Assembly (NCBI GenBank): GCA_020028535.1
Contig: JAIBHM010000021.1
Coordinates: 1-15,801, forward strand
Direction: 5' to 3'
DNA from: Armatimonadota bacterium
GTDB taxonomy: Bacteria; Sysuimicrobiota; Sysuimicrobiia; Sysuimicrobiales; Kaftiobacteriaceae
Length of the DNA: 15,801 nt
Program-made: the position numbers and the translations under genes
Notes under the pieces: model-generated
The model's database searches: none
What the model was told of the DNA's origin: nothing
Seen by the model: the letters and a program-made list of their open reading frames with translations, nothing else
Shown here: piece by piece, positions 1-5,705 of the stretch
Layout of the letters: the number at the start of each line of letters is the position of its first letter
How positions within the stretch are numbered: position 1 is the first letter of the stretch

Positions 1-312
1 CACCGGCGGCGCGGTGTTGGCCATGCAGGCCACCGCGGTGAAGCCTCCGCGCACCGCGGCGCGCGTCCCGCTTTCGATGTCTTCTTTGTGCGTCTGGCCA
101 GGATCTCGCAGGTGAACGTGCATGTCCACGAGCCCAGGAGCAACGATCAGACCGGCAACCTCAATCGTTTGATGATCCGATGGTGGAATATTGCGGGCAA
201 TTGCAGCAATGCGGCCGCCGTCCAAGAGGACGTCGGCCAACATGATGTCGGCCATCATCGAGCTGCCGTGCGCGGGATCGACCACCCGCCCGCCGCGGAT
301 CAACAATCCCAT
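1..312 (-). CDS. pyrC: Dihydroorotase, N-terminal part (3' end outside window)
   Basis: The first 104 residues are present and the reading frame runs off the window at base 1. Dihydroorotase closes carbamoyl-aspartate to dihydroorotate, the third step of pyrimidine synthesis, in the cytoplasm. The N-terminus shows the amidohydrolase start (GLLIRGGRVVDP), then APGLVDMHVHLRDPG at residues 58-72, in which His65 and His67 form the HxH zinc motif, then a TRAAVRGGFTAV stretch and the beginning of the CMANTAPP segment, all typical of the class I (Bacillus-type) enzyme. The ATG at 312 lies 11 bases after the pyrB stop codon, so the two genes are co-transcribed. No strong ribosome-binding site is seen (an AAGG overlaps the pyrB stop), which suggests translational coupling. 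Identity is secure; only the N-terminal third can be judged. Confidence 0.95.
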   Translation of the reverse strand, partial: MGLLIRGGRVVDPAHGSSMMADIMLADVLLDGGRIAAIARNIPPSDHQTIEVAGLIVAPGLVDMHVHLRDPGQTHKEDIESGTRAAVRGGFTAVACMANTAPPV

Positions 313-323
313 TGTTTGCGCCC

Positions 324-1292
324 TTAGCTGACGACCTGCGCTACGTCCTCGCGCGCGCGCTGCCGCGACTCCGTCATGCCGCGGCTCCGTAATTCCGCGA
401 CGCCCAGCGCCCACTCGAGAGCGGCCATGCGCACAAAGAGCCCGTTTTCGACCTGCCGGCTGATCAGCGATCGGGTTCCGTGCGCCGCCGAGGCGCTGAT
501 CTCGACACCCAGATTCGCCGGACCCGGATGCATGATGATTGCGTCCGGGCGGGCCCGGACGAGCGACGCGTCGGTAATCGCGTACCCGCGTGTGTACTCG
601 GCGAGCGAAGGCACGAACCCGCCGGCCTGGCGCTCCATCTGCATCCGCAATGCCATCACCACGTCCGCGCCCTCGAGGGCTTCATCAACTCGATGCGTCA
701 TCAGCACGCCCGAAACGGGTGGGGCGGCCGGGAGTAAGGTCGCGGGCCCCGCGAACACGACCTGGGCGCCGAGCCTGGCAAAGCCCCATCCCGCGGAGCG
801 GGCGACTCGCGAGTGCACAATGTCGCCGACGATCGCGATGCGCAGGCCGTCGATGCGCCCTTTCACCTGGCGGACGGTGAGGAGATCTAGCAGGCCCTGG
901 GTAGGATGTTCATGCATCCCGTCTCCGGCGTTCATCACCGCACACGCCACGTGGCGCGCCACAAGTGCTGGCGCGCCACCACATGGGTGGCGGATCACGA
1001 GGACGTCGGCGCCGAGCGCCTCGAACGTGCGGGCCGTATCGATGAGCGACTCGCCCTTCTTCACGCTGCTGTGGTCGACGTCGCAGTGCAGCATCTCGGC
1101 GCCCAACCGCTTCGCCGCCAGCTCGAAGGACATCTCGGTGCGTGTGCTGGGCTCATAGAACAGCGTGGCCACGGTCATGCCGCGGAGCGTGCCTTCGGCC
1201 CAGCCGCCATCGGCGGCGTCCTGGGCCGCGTCCAGCAGCGTCTCAATCTTGGGACGATCGAGGTCACGTAGCGCGAGGAGATGACGGCGCAT
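324..1292 (-). CDS. pyrB: Aspartate carbamoyltransferase catalytic subunit
   Basis: This 322-residue protein catalyses the committed step of pyrimidine synthesis, joining carbamoyl phosphate to aspartate in the cytoplasm. The carbamoyl-phosphate site STRT is at residues 49-52 (FYEPSTRTEMSFE), the mobile loop SSVKKGES at 75-82, the EHPTQ motif at 128-132 and the HPGP aspartate-loop motif at 255-258. The length fits the family. I chose the ATG at 1292 rather than an in-frame start at 1370 because GGAGGT lies six bases before it (1299-1304) and the longer start sits inside the leader terminator. It is the first gene of the pyr operon and is followed by pyrC after 11 bases. The leader carries a PyrR-type attenuator, so UMP-dependent repression is expected. 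One oddity is Leu261 in HPGPANLGVEI, where an Arg (NRGVEI) is usual. Confidence 0.96.
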   Translation of the reverse strand: MRRHLLALRDLDRPKIETLLDAAQDAADGGWAEGTLRGMTVATLFYEPSTRTEMSFELAAKRLGAEMLHCDVDHSSVKKGESLIDTARTFEALGADVLVIRHPCGGAPALVARHVACAVMNAGDGMHEHPTQGLLDLLTVRQVKGRIDGLRIAIVGDIVHSRVARSAGWGFARLGAQVVFAGPATLLPAAPPVSGVLMTHRVDEALEGADVVMALRMQMERQAGGFVPSLAEYTRGYAITDASLVRARPDAIIMHPGPANLGVEISASAAHGTRSLISRQVENGLFVRMAALEWALGVAELRSRGMTESRQRAREDVAQVVS

Positions 1293-1330
1293 CAGCGCAC
1301 CTCCAAGAACGACGACGTAGAGAAATGAAA

Positions 1331-1361
1331 ACGGGACAGAGGAAAAGCGCCTCTGTCCCGT
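1331..1361 (-). terminator. Intrinsic terminator in the pyr leader (attenuator)
   Basis: Two perfect 12-base arms, acgggacagagg (1331-1342) and cctctgtcccgt (1350-1361), enclose a seven-base loop. Read on the minus strand the stem is followed at once by a T-rich tail (TTTTCATTTCT). It lies between the pyr promoter and the pyrB ribosome-binding site, about 39 bases before the start codon, so it would stop transcription before pyrB. Its place downstream of a PyrR-type loop identifies it as an attenuator rather than the end of an upstream gene. Confidence 0.9.
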
Positions 1362-1397
1362 TGACCTCACGCTGTTCAGTTGATCGCTTCATGCCAT

Positions 1398-1419
1398 CCC
1401 TTTCCGGCCTCTCAGGACC
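1398..1419 (-). promoter_or_regulatory. PyrR-binding loop (anti-antiterminator) of the pyr leader
   Basis: On the minus strand the leader contains CCGG-UCCUGAGAGG-CCGG followed by AAAGGG. This matches the PyrR-binding consensus known from Bacillus pyr leaders, a short stem closed around UCCNGNGAGG and followed by a GAAGG-like stretch. In the known system UMP-bound PyrR stabilises this loop, which prevents an antiterminator and lets the terminator at 1331-1361 form. The competing antiterminator is not clear by eye: I find only a six-pair match, GUCCUG with CGGGAC of the terminator arm. No pyrR gene is in the window. Confidence 0.85.
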
Positions 1420-1441
1420 GGGTTTAAAGGTGCTCTGCGCG

Positions 1442-1471
1442 ACTCTAACACATCCCGTGATGCCCTGTCAA
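1442..1471 (-). promoter_or_regulatory. Predicted sigma-70-type promoter of the pyr operon
   Basis: The minus strand reads TTGACA (1466-1471, full consensus), 18 bases, then TAGAGT (1442-1447, four of six to TATAAT). Transcription would start near 1435, placing the PyrR loop and the terminator in a leader of about 140 bases before pyrB. The -35 box lies inside a palindrome (1463-1479) and its first base touches the left target repeat of the insertion sequence. Confidence 0.75.
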
Positions 1472-1479
1472 CGACAGGG
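1463..1479. repeat. Perfect palindrome overlapping the pyr -35 box
   Basis: ccctgtc-aac-gacaggg has seven-base arms around a three-base centre. It covers the whole TTGACA box of the pyr promoter on the minus strand. No T-run follows on either strand, so it does not look like an intrinsic terminator. It could be a DNA operator, or the remains of the end of the CsgG-like transcription unit. Its right half is inside the sequence duplicated by the insertion sequence. Confidence 0.6.
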
Positions 1480-1487
1480 GAGACCGG
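1471..1487. repeat. Left target-site duplication of the insertion sequence
   Basis: acgacaggggagaccgg is identical to 2962-2978. The duplication is 17 bases if the first base is included, or 16 if that A belongs to the right end of the element (then 1472-1487). Removing the element and one copy joins the pyr promoter region to the stop codon of the CsgG-like gene. Confidence 0.9.
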
Positions 1488-1494
1488 TCTCGAT

Positions 1495-1539
1495 GTTCAG
1501 TGAATTTGTCCGCCCTACGCGTTCAGTGAAAATGTCCGC
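1495..1539 (+). repeat. Left-end tandem transposase-site motifs
   Basis: gttcagtgaatttgtccgc (1495-1513) and gttcagtgaaaatgtccgc (1521-1539) differ at two positions and start 26 bases apart. They match, inverted, the two motifs at the right end. They are probably transposase-binding sites. Confidence 0.8.
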
Positions 1540-1568
1540 TTCCGCCCCGGGGCGAACCCCCGGTCCTT

Positions 1569-2936
1569 ATGGGAGCGATCACATTGACCGCCAAAGAACA
1601 CCAGCGCCTGATGGTCCTCAACGCCCTCCAGCGTGGCACCGTCAAGATGGCCGAGGCTGTGCGCCTCCTGGGCCTGTCCGCCCGCCAGATCCGGCGTCTC
1701 CGCCGCGCCTATCAGTTGCGCGGTGCGGCCGCCCTGGCCCACGGCAACCGGGGACGCCCCTCGCCTCGGCGCACGCCCGCTAAGATCCGCGACCGGGTGC
1801 TGCGCCTCGCCCGCACGACGTACGCCGGTCTCAATCATCAGCACCTCACCGAGCTGCTCGGCGACCAGGAGCACCTCCATCTCTCCCGCCCCACCATCCA
1901 TCGGATCCTGGCTGTGGCCGGACTGCGCAGCCCGCGCACCCGACGGCCCCCGCGCTATCGCACCCGTCGCGATCGCATGGCCCAAGAAGGCATGCTCGTC
2001 CAGTTTGACGGCAGCCATCATCCCTGGCTCGAAGACCGCGGGCCTCGCCTCGTCCTCCATGCCGCAGTCGATGACGCCACCGGCAAGATCTTGGGGGCGC
2101 ACTTCGATGCGGTCGAGACCGCCGGTGCCTACCTCGAGGTCTTCCGCCAGATCGCCCTCGGCCCGGGGCTGCCGCTGGCCTGCTACACCGACCGCCACGG
2201 CATCTTCAAACGCTCCCCGCGCCAGCCTTGGACGCTCGAAGAGCAGCTTCGCGGCCGCCCCGCCCCCACTCAGGTCGGCCGTGTCCTGCACGAACTGGGT
2301 ATCCGCTGGATCCCTGCTGGCAGTCCCCAGGCCAAAGGCCGGATCGAGCGCCTCTTCGGGGCCTTGCAGGATCGCCTCGTCGCAGAGCTCCGGATGGCCG
2401 GCATCCGCACTCAAGCGGACGCCAACACTTTCCTCCGGCGCTTCATCCCCCGCTACAATGCGCGCTTTGCCAAGCCCGCTGCTCACCCGCAGCCGGTCTA
2501 CCGCCCTTGGCCGAAAGCCCTCGATCCCGATACCGTCTTCTGCTTCAAGTACATCCGCACCGTCGCCAACGATCACACCTTGGCCCTCGGTCCCCATCTG
2601 CTCCAGATCATCCCCAACGGCCGCAGCCTGGCCAAAGCACGGGTCGAGGTCCATGAGCGCCTCGATGGGACGATCGCCGGCTTCTACCACGGCCACGCCC
2701 TCGCCATCCAGCGCTTGACGGCCCCACCGAAGATGCTGCGCACCTACTCGGTCGAACGGGTCAATCCCTCAGCAACTCCACGCCCTCGCCCCCAGCATCG
2801 CAAAGCCCGGCGATCGAAGAGTCCCCGACGCCAACCGTGGACACCGCCAGCGAATCATCCCTGGCGGCAGTATGACCAGGCACAGAGGTGGAAAGCTACA
2901 CGCAGGCGGATCCGGACAGAATCACTGATCACTTAA
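1569..2936 (+). CDS. IS1202-like DDE transposase
   Basis: This is a 455-residue transposase with an intact frame. Residues about 8-60 form a helix-turn-helix (AEAVRLLGLSARQIRRLRR at 28-46), followed by a second DNA-binding stretch to about 125 and an integrase-like (rve) catalytic core. The catalytic acids are probably Asp147 (QFDGSHHPWLEDRGP), Asp208 (CYTDRHGIF) and Glu260 (SPQAKGRIERLFG). The segment EEQLRG...PTQ between the last two, and the wording of these motifs, are hallmarks of the IS1202/ISNCY group. A basic tail follows residue 390. I see no good ribosome-binding site before the ATG at 1569; ATG 1611 is an alternative start. The last codons overlap the inner right-end repeat. It is the only plus-strand gene in the window. 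Confidence 0.93.
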   Translation: MGAITLTAKEHQRLMVLNALQRGTVKMAEAVRLLGLSARQIRRLRRAYQLRGAAALAHGNRGRPSPRRTPAKIRDRVLRLARTTYAGLNHQHLTELLGDQEHLHLSRPTIHRILAVAGLRSPRTRRPPRYRTRRDRMAQEGMLVQFDGSHHPWLEDRGPRLVLHAAVDDATGKILGAHFDAVETAGAYLEVFRQIALGPGLPLACYTDRHGIFKRSPRQPWTLEEQLRGRPAPTQVGRVLHELGIRWIPAGSPQAKGRIERLFGALQDRLVAELRMAGIRTQADANTFLRRFIPRYNARFAKPAAHPQPVYRPWPKALDPDTVFCFKYIRTVANDHTLALGPHLLQIIPNGRSLAKARVEVHERLDGTIAGFYHGHALAIQRLTAPPKMLRTYSVERVNPSATPRPRPQHRKARRSKSPRRQPWTPPANHPWRQYDQAQRWKATRRRIRTESLIT

Positions 2937-2955
2937 GCGGACAGAATCACTGAAC
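2912..2955 (-). repeat. Right-end tandem transposase-site motifs
   Basis: Inverted copies of the left-end motif lie at 2937-2955 (gcggacagaatcactgaac) and 2912-2930 (ccggacagaatcactgatc), starting 25 bases apart. The inner copy is part of the transposase coding sequence, encoding the last residues before the stop codon. Confidence 0.8.
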
Positions 2956-2961
2956 TCAGAC

Positions 2962-2978
2962 ACGACAGGGGAGACCGG
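2962..2978. repeat. Right target-site duplication of the insertion sequence
   Basis: This copy is identical to 1471-1487. It ends one base before the TAG stop codon (2979-2981) of the CsgG-like gene, so the insertion just spares that gene. Confidence 0.9.
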
Positions 2979-3527
2979 CTACAAGCGCGCGATACGGGTG
3001 GCCGCCCCGCGCAGGGCTTCGGCGGCAGCGAAGAGGAGGGAGAAGAGATCCCCACCCACAGAACGGCCGCTGAAGCGGTCCTCCATCAACCTCCGACGGC
3101 TGGACGTCTCCAGCACGCGGACCTCGACATCGGCAATGGCAAGCGCGTCGCCGTGGCGGACGGAGGGGGGTTCCGGCGTGCTCCGGCTGACGAACCGGAG
3201 CTGGGTCCACCGGCCGGTGACCACCCACTCTGCGCCGACGGCCTGAGCGACCTCGGCCGCGCGGGACGGATAGATAAGGTCTTGCGCGGTGAATCCGCGC
3301 GCACGCATCGCCGTGCGCACGCTGTCCCCGGCGATGACCCGCCACTGGCCGCCGGCCTGCTGCTGCAGCAGTTGCCGCAACACCTCGCTCAGGTGGGCGC
3401 TGGGAATCAGACCGCTGTCCATGCTGATGTTTTCGAAATCTGTGATCGCGACGACCCGGACCGTCTGCGCCTGCGCGGGCAGGAGGGCGGTCAGGACGAC
3501 CAGGGCTAGAAGCAGGAACGTACGCAT
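2979..3527 (-). CDS. Secreted CsgG/TolB-N-like protein of unknown function
   Basis: This 182-residue protein begins with a clear signal peptide (MRTFLLLALVVLTALLPAQAQ, cleavage probably after AQA near residue 20). No lipobox cysteine is present, so a soluble periplasmic form is expected. The mature part has the alternating pattern of the CsgG, TolB-N and FlgT-like fold: VRVVAITDFENIS, a helix (LSEVLRQLLQQQ), WRVIAGDSVRTAMRARGF, then AEVAQAVGAEWVVTGRW and a strand VEVRVLETSSRRRLMEDRFSG. Relatives of this fold sense or assemble outer-membrane components; a precise role cannot be given. The ATG at 3527 has GGAG seven bases upstream. It follows the small membrane-protein gene after 22 bases and is probably its operon partner. 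No terminator lies after its stop codon, so transcripts would run antisense into the insertion sequence. Confidence 0.75.
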   Translation of the reverse strand: MRTFLLLALVVLTALLPAQAQTVRVVAITDFENISMDSGLIPSAHLSEVLRQLLQQQAGGQWRVIAGDSVRTAMRARGFTAQDLIYPSRAAEVAQAVGAEWVVTGRWTQLRFVSRSTPEPPSVRHGDALAIADVEVRVLETSSRRRLMEDRFSGRSVGGDLFSLLFAAAEALRGAATRIARL

Positions 3528-3549
3528 ACAGTCTCCACCCTTTCGCGCG

Positions 3550-3816
3550 TTACGAGCCCTTCTTCCTCACGATCGACCAGACGCCGCCTTCACGTTTGAC
3601 GAGGTCGCCGATCTCCACCATATCATAGAAATCGTCGGGAACATTGTGCTCCACGTTATTGATCACCACGACGTACGCAGAACGCCGACCATGATAGAAC
3701 TTGTCTTCCACCCACCCGACAAGAGGCCTCGAAGTTCCCTCGCAAGACGGCATGAACTGCGCGACCGAGACCACCAGGAACACCATCAACAGGACACTTG
3801 TCCCCACCACCGTCAC
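3550..3816 (-). CDS. Small single-span membrane protein, unknown function
   Basis: I do not recognise this 88-residue protein. Residues about 3-22 (VVGTSVLLMVFLVVSVAQF) form one hydrophobic span. The rest is a small polar domain with the strand-rich pattern WVEDKFYHGRRSAYVVVINNVEHNVPDDFYDMVEIGDLVKREGGVWSIVRKKG, which could be a small SH3-like beta barrel outside the membrane. The start is a GTG at 3816 with a GAGGG about 11 bases upstream; ATG at residue 11 would remove half of the span and is less likely. It begins only 28 bases after the terminator hairpin of the SLH porin and is followed at 22 bases by the CsgG-like gene. The span, regular spacing and operon placement make it a believable gene. 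Confidence 0.65.
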   Translation of the reverse strand: MTVVGTSVLLMVFLVVSVAQFMPSCEGTSRPLVGWVEDKFYHGRRSAYVVVINNVEHNVPDDFYDMVEIGDLVKREGGVWSIVRKKGS

Positions 3817-3844
3817 CCCCGGCGAACCCTCGGGACAAAAGCAA

Positions 3845-3874
3845 AGTCCCCGGGGCCATCTTACCCCGGGGACT
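3845..3874 (-). terminator. Intrinsic terminator after the SLH porin gene
   Basis: The arms agtccccgggg (3845-3855) and ccccggggact (3864-3874) pair perfectly around an eight-base loop. On the minus strand the tail is TTTGCTTTTG, and the hairpin begins 24 bases after the porin stop codon. The tail is interrupted by GC, so some readthrough into the next gene, which starts 28 bases on, is likely. Confidence 0.85.
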
Positions 3875-3897
3875 CTGCGACAGCAAGTAGAGTCAGG

Positions 3898-5379
3898 CTA
3901 CCAGGAGGTGTCGATCTGCAGCCGGTACCGGTTGGTCGAGGCGGCGCCGCTGCGGAGCTGATAGCGGAACTGCGCCGTGACGGCCGTAGTGATCAGGCTG
4001 AAGAAGCCGACCTCAAGTTCGGTCTGCGTCGCACCACTGGAGATGATTCTGCCGGACTCGTAGTTGACATAGGGCCGGAACTGCGGGCTGAATGTCAACT
4101 GCAGCCGCGCGCTCCAGGCGTTGTAGTCGGCGGTGTTGGCGATGGCGAACATGTCACTGCCGCCGCGGAAGGTCGGGGTCCAGACCGTCGGATACTGCTT
4201 GTACTGGAGGCGAAGCGACGGGGCGAACGTCATCATCCCCGTCAGCTGAGCCAGGTTCAACGTCGCGTTGACCTGGTAAGCCGTTTGTGCAGCGCCGCCA
4301 GACGGCGTGAAGTTGGCATACTCAGCCGCGAGCGTAACGCCCGGGATGAGTCCGCCGCTCACATCCACCGACCAGCCGTTGTGCGCAACGTTCGGCGTAG
4401 GCGAGGTCTGGTTATGCCGCTCGCTGTAGAGGTTCACGCCGAAAGTCCACCCGGGCAGCAGTCCCAGCGCGACGCGAGCCATCAGCAGCGACACCTGCGC
4501 TGTGATGTCGGCGTTCGCGATATGGGTGAATCCTGCGGCCTCGAAGTTGACCGGACCAAAGGCTCCGGTGATCTTCAGGCCGTCGATTCCCTGGGAGTTG
4601 CCACCGTTGATGGCGACCGCTGCCTCGTTGAAGAGCAGCCCGACCGGACCCATGCGGTAGGTCTGCCGGCCGAGGCGCCAGCCAAACCCGAAGGCTCTGG
4701 CGTCAAGGTACGCCCGGTCAAAGGATGCACCGGGGGTCGGATAGGTCGTGAGACAGGACGTACAGGGAGTTGCGTTCCCTGCGATCGGTGTCTCGAAGGC
4801 GAAGATGCCACCGTCGCCACTGTCCAGCAGGAGGTTGACCGTCACAGACGCTGTCGAGCTGGCCTGCCCGGTGAAGGTCAGGTTGAACAGCCCGAAGGTG
4901 TACGGCGCCCCTGGGGCCAGGTTGTTGGCCTGGTAGCGGAAGAAGGTGAAGCCGGTCACGCGGGTGTTGTCCACCCTCGCACGCAACGCGGCGAGTTCCT
5001 CCTCTACGGCGGTGACTCGCACGCCCAAGGCGGCGAGTTCTGCGCGGAACTCGTTGACGAGCCGCTGCAGGGTCTGAATGTCCGCCCGTCCCACCTCAGC
5101 CGGCGGAATTTTCGTCGGCGGAGCTGCGGGCGGAATCTTGATGGCCTCGACACGGGCCAGGAGTCTGGCCACGACCATGGCCATCTCATAACGGGTCATC
5201 GCCCGATCGCCCTTGAAGGTCCCGTCGGGATAGCCCTCGACGATGCCCTTCGCGGCCAGTTCTGCAATCGCGTCGAACGCCCAGTGATCCGTGGGCACGT
5301 CCGCGAAGGGCTGGCTAAAGGCGGGGGAGATGAGGCCGAGCACGAGCGTTGCTGCAATGGCAAGTGCGACTTTCCTCAT
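3898..5379 (-). CDS. SLH-domain outer-membrane porin-like protein (OmpM/SlpA type)
   Basis: This 493-residue protein has a signal peptide (residues 1-22, ending PAFS), then one SLH domain at about 23-75 (FADVPTDHWAFDAIAELAAKGIVEGYPDGTF, then MTRYEMAMVVARLL). A proline-rich hinge (IPPAAPPTKIPPAE) and a coiled coil at about 97-138 (IQTLQRLVNEFRAELAALGVRVTAVEEEL) follow. From about residue 140 to the end there are alternating aromatic/hydrophobic strands and the protein closes with RYRLQIDTSW, as expected for an outer-membrane beta barrel. In known OmpM and SlpA proteins the SLH domain holds the outer membrane to the cell-wall polymer while the barrel acts as a pore. The ATG at 5379 has AGGGGGT about 11 bases before it. 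It has its own terminator. Length and order fit the family; pore function is inferred. Confidence 0.9.
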   Translation of the reverse strand: MRKVALAIAATLVLGLISPAFSQPFADVPTDHWAFDAIAELAAKGIVEGYPDGTFKGDRAMTRYEMAMVVARLLARVEAIKIPPAAPPTKIPPAEVGRADIQTLQRLVNEFRAELAALGVRVTAVEEELAALRARVDNTRVTGFTFFRYQANNLAPGAPYTFGLFNLTFTGQASSTASVTVNLLLDSGDGGIFAFETPIAGNATPCTSCLTTYPTPGASFDRAYLDARAFGFGWRLGRQTYRMGPVGLLFNEAAVAINGGNSQGIDGLKITGAFGPVNFEAAGFTHIANADITAQVSLLMARVALGLLPGWTFGVNLYSERHNQTSPTPNVAHNGWSVDVSGGLIPGVTLAAEYANFTPSGGAAQTAYQVNATLNLAQLTGMMTFAPSLRLQYKQYPTVWTPTFRGGSDMFAIANTADYNAWSARLQLTFSPQFRPYVNYESGRIISSGATQTELEVGFFSLITTAVTAQFRYQLRSGAASTNRYRLQIDTSW

Positions 5380-5705
5380 TGTGCTCGTTACCCCCTTGAG
5401 TTGGGTGGTTCCGAGCGTCGGACCATCTGCGCGGTGAGTGTTCGTGTTTCCTCGCCGTCGCCTCTGGTCTCCCGCCCGTTGTCCCCTACCGCCCGCTCCC
5501 CCGTAATTCAGGACGCAGCCGCTCGCGGATCGTGAACTCCATCCCTCCTTTCCCCGCGGCCTGCCGCACCTGGACCCAATGAGGCCCGGATGGCGGGTAA
5601 CAGCTGTGATAATTGAGAGCGATTGTCCTTAGAGTCGCAGGTCTTTCCTTGGTCGAGCGAAGGCGATTCAACTGCCTCGCCGTCCAGTTTGGTATACGCT
5701 GCCTT
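5380..5705 (-). other. Intergenic region and probable long leader of the SLH porin gene
   Basis: These 326 bases separate the stop of the nuclease gene from the porin start. I find no convincing -35/-10 pair on the minus strand. A strong Shine-Dalgarno-like AAAGGAGGG (5543-5551) lies about 165 bases before the porin start, next to an ATG that opens an 18-codon frame ending at 5486, but the spacing of one or two bases is too short for normal initiation. A GATAAT-like element on the plus strand near 5607 leads to no gene. The porin promoter is presumably here but is not identified. Confidence 0.4.

Larger units (their letters stand above)
1488..2961 (+). mobile_element. IS1202-like (ISNCY-type) insertion sequence, about 1474 bp, intact
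   Basis: The element holds one transposase gene and has related ends. Each end carries two copies of a 19-base motif: left at 1495-1513 (gttcagtgaatttgtccgc) and 1521-1539, right, inverted, at 2937-2955 and 2912-2930. A perfect 16-17 bp direct repeat flanks it. Long duplications of this order are, as far as I know, a property of parts of the IS1202 family, which fits the transposase. The ends are complete, the reading frame is open and the target repeat is perfect, so it looks recent and possibly active. It sits between two minus-strand transcription units and interrupts no coding sequence. Confidence 0.9.

Noticed and set aside
1293..1370. Longer N-terminus for PyrB
   Set aside because: It would translate the terminator stem and has no ribosome-binding site; the ATG at 1292 has GGAGGT and the family start.
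1463..1479. Palindrome as an intrinsic terminator of the CsgG-like gene
   Set aside because: Neither strand has a T-run after it, and it contains the pyr -35 box; kept only as a repeat of unknown role.
1515..2696. Minus-strand open frame of 393 codons inside the insertion sequence
   Set aside because: It is antisense to a clear transposase with catalytic motifs and shows no domain of its own.
3289..5535. Long plus-strand open frame of 748 codons
   Set aside because: It runs antisense to the SLH porin and two other recognised genes, has no recognisable domain and is rich in Arg, Gly and Val as expected for a GC-rich shadow frame.
5600..5612. GATAAT-like -10 element on the plus strand
   Set aside because: No matching -35 box at 16-18 bases and no plus-strand gene downstream.
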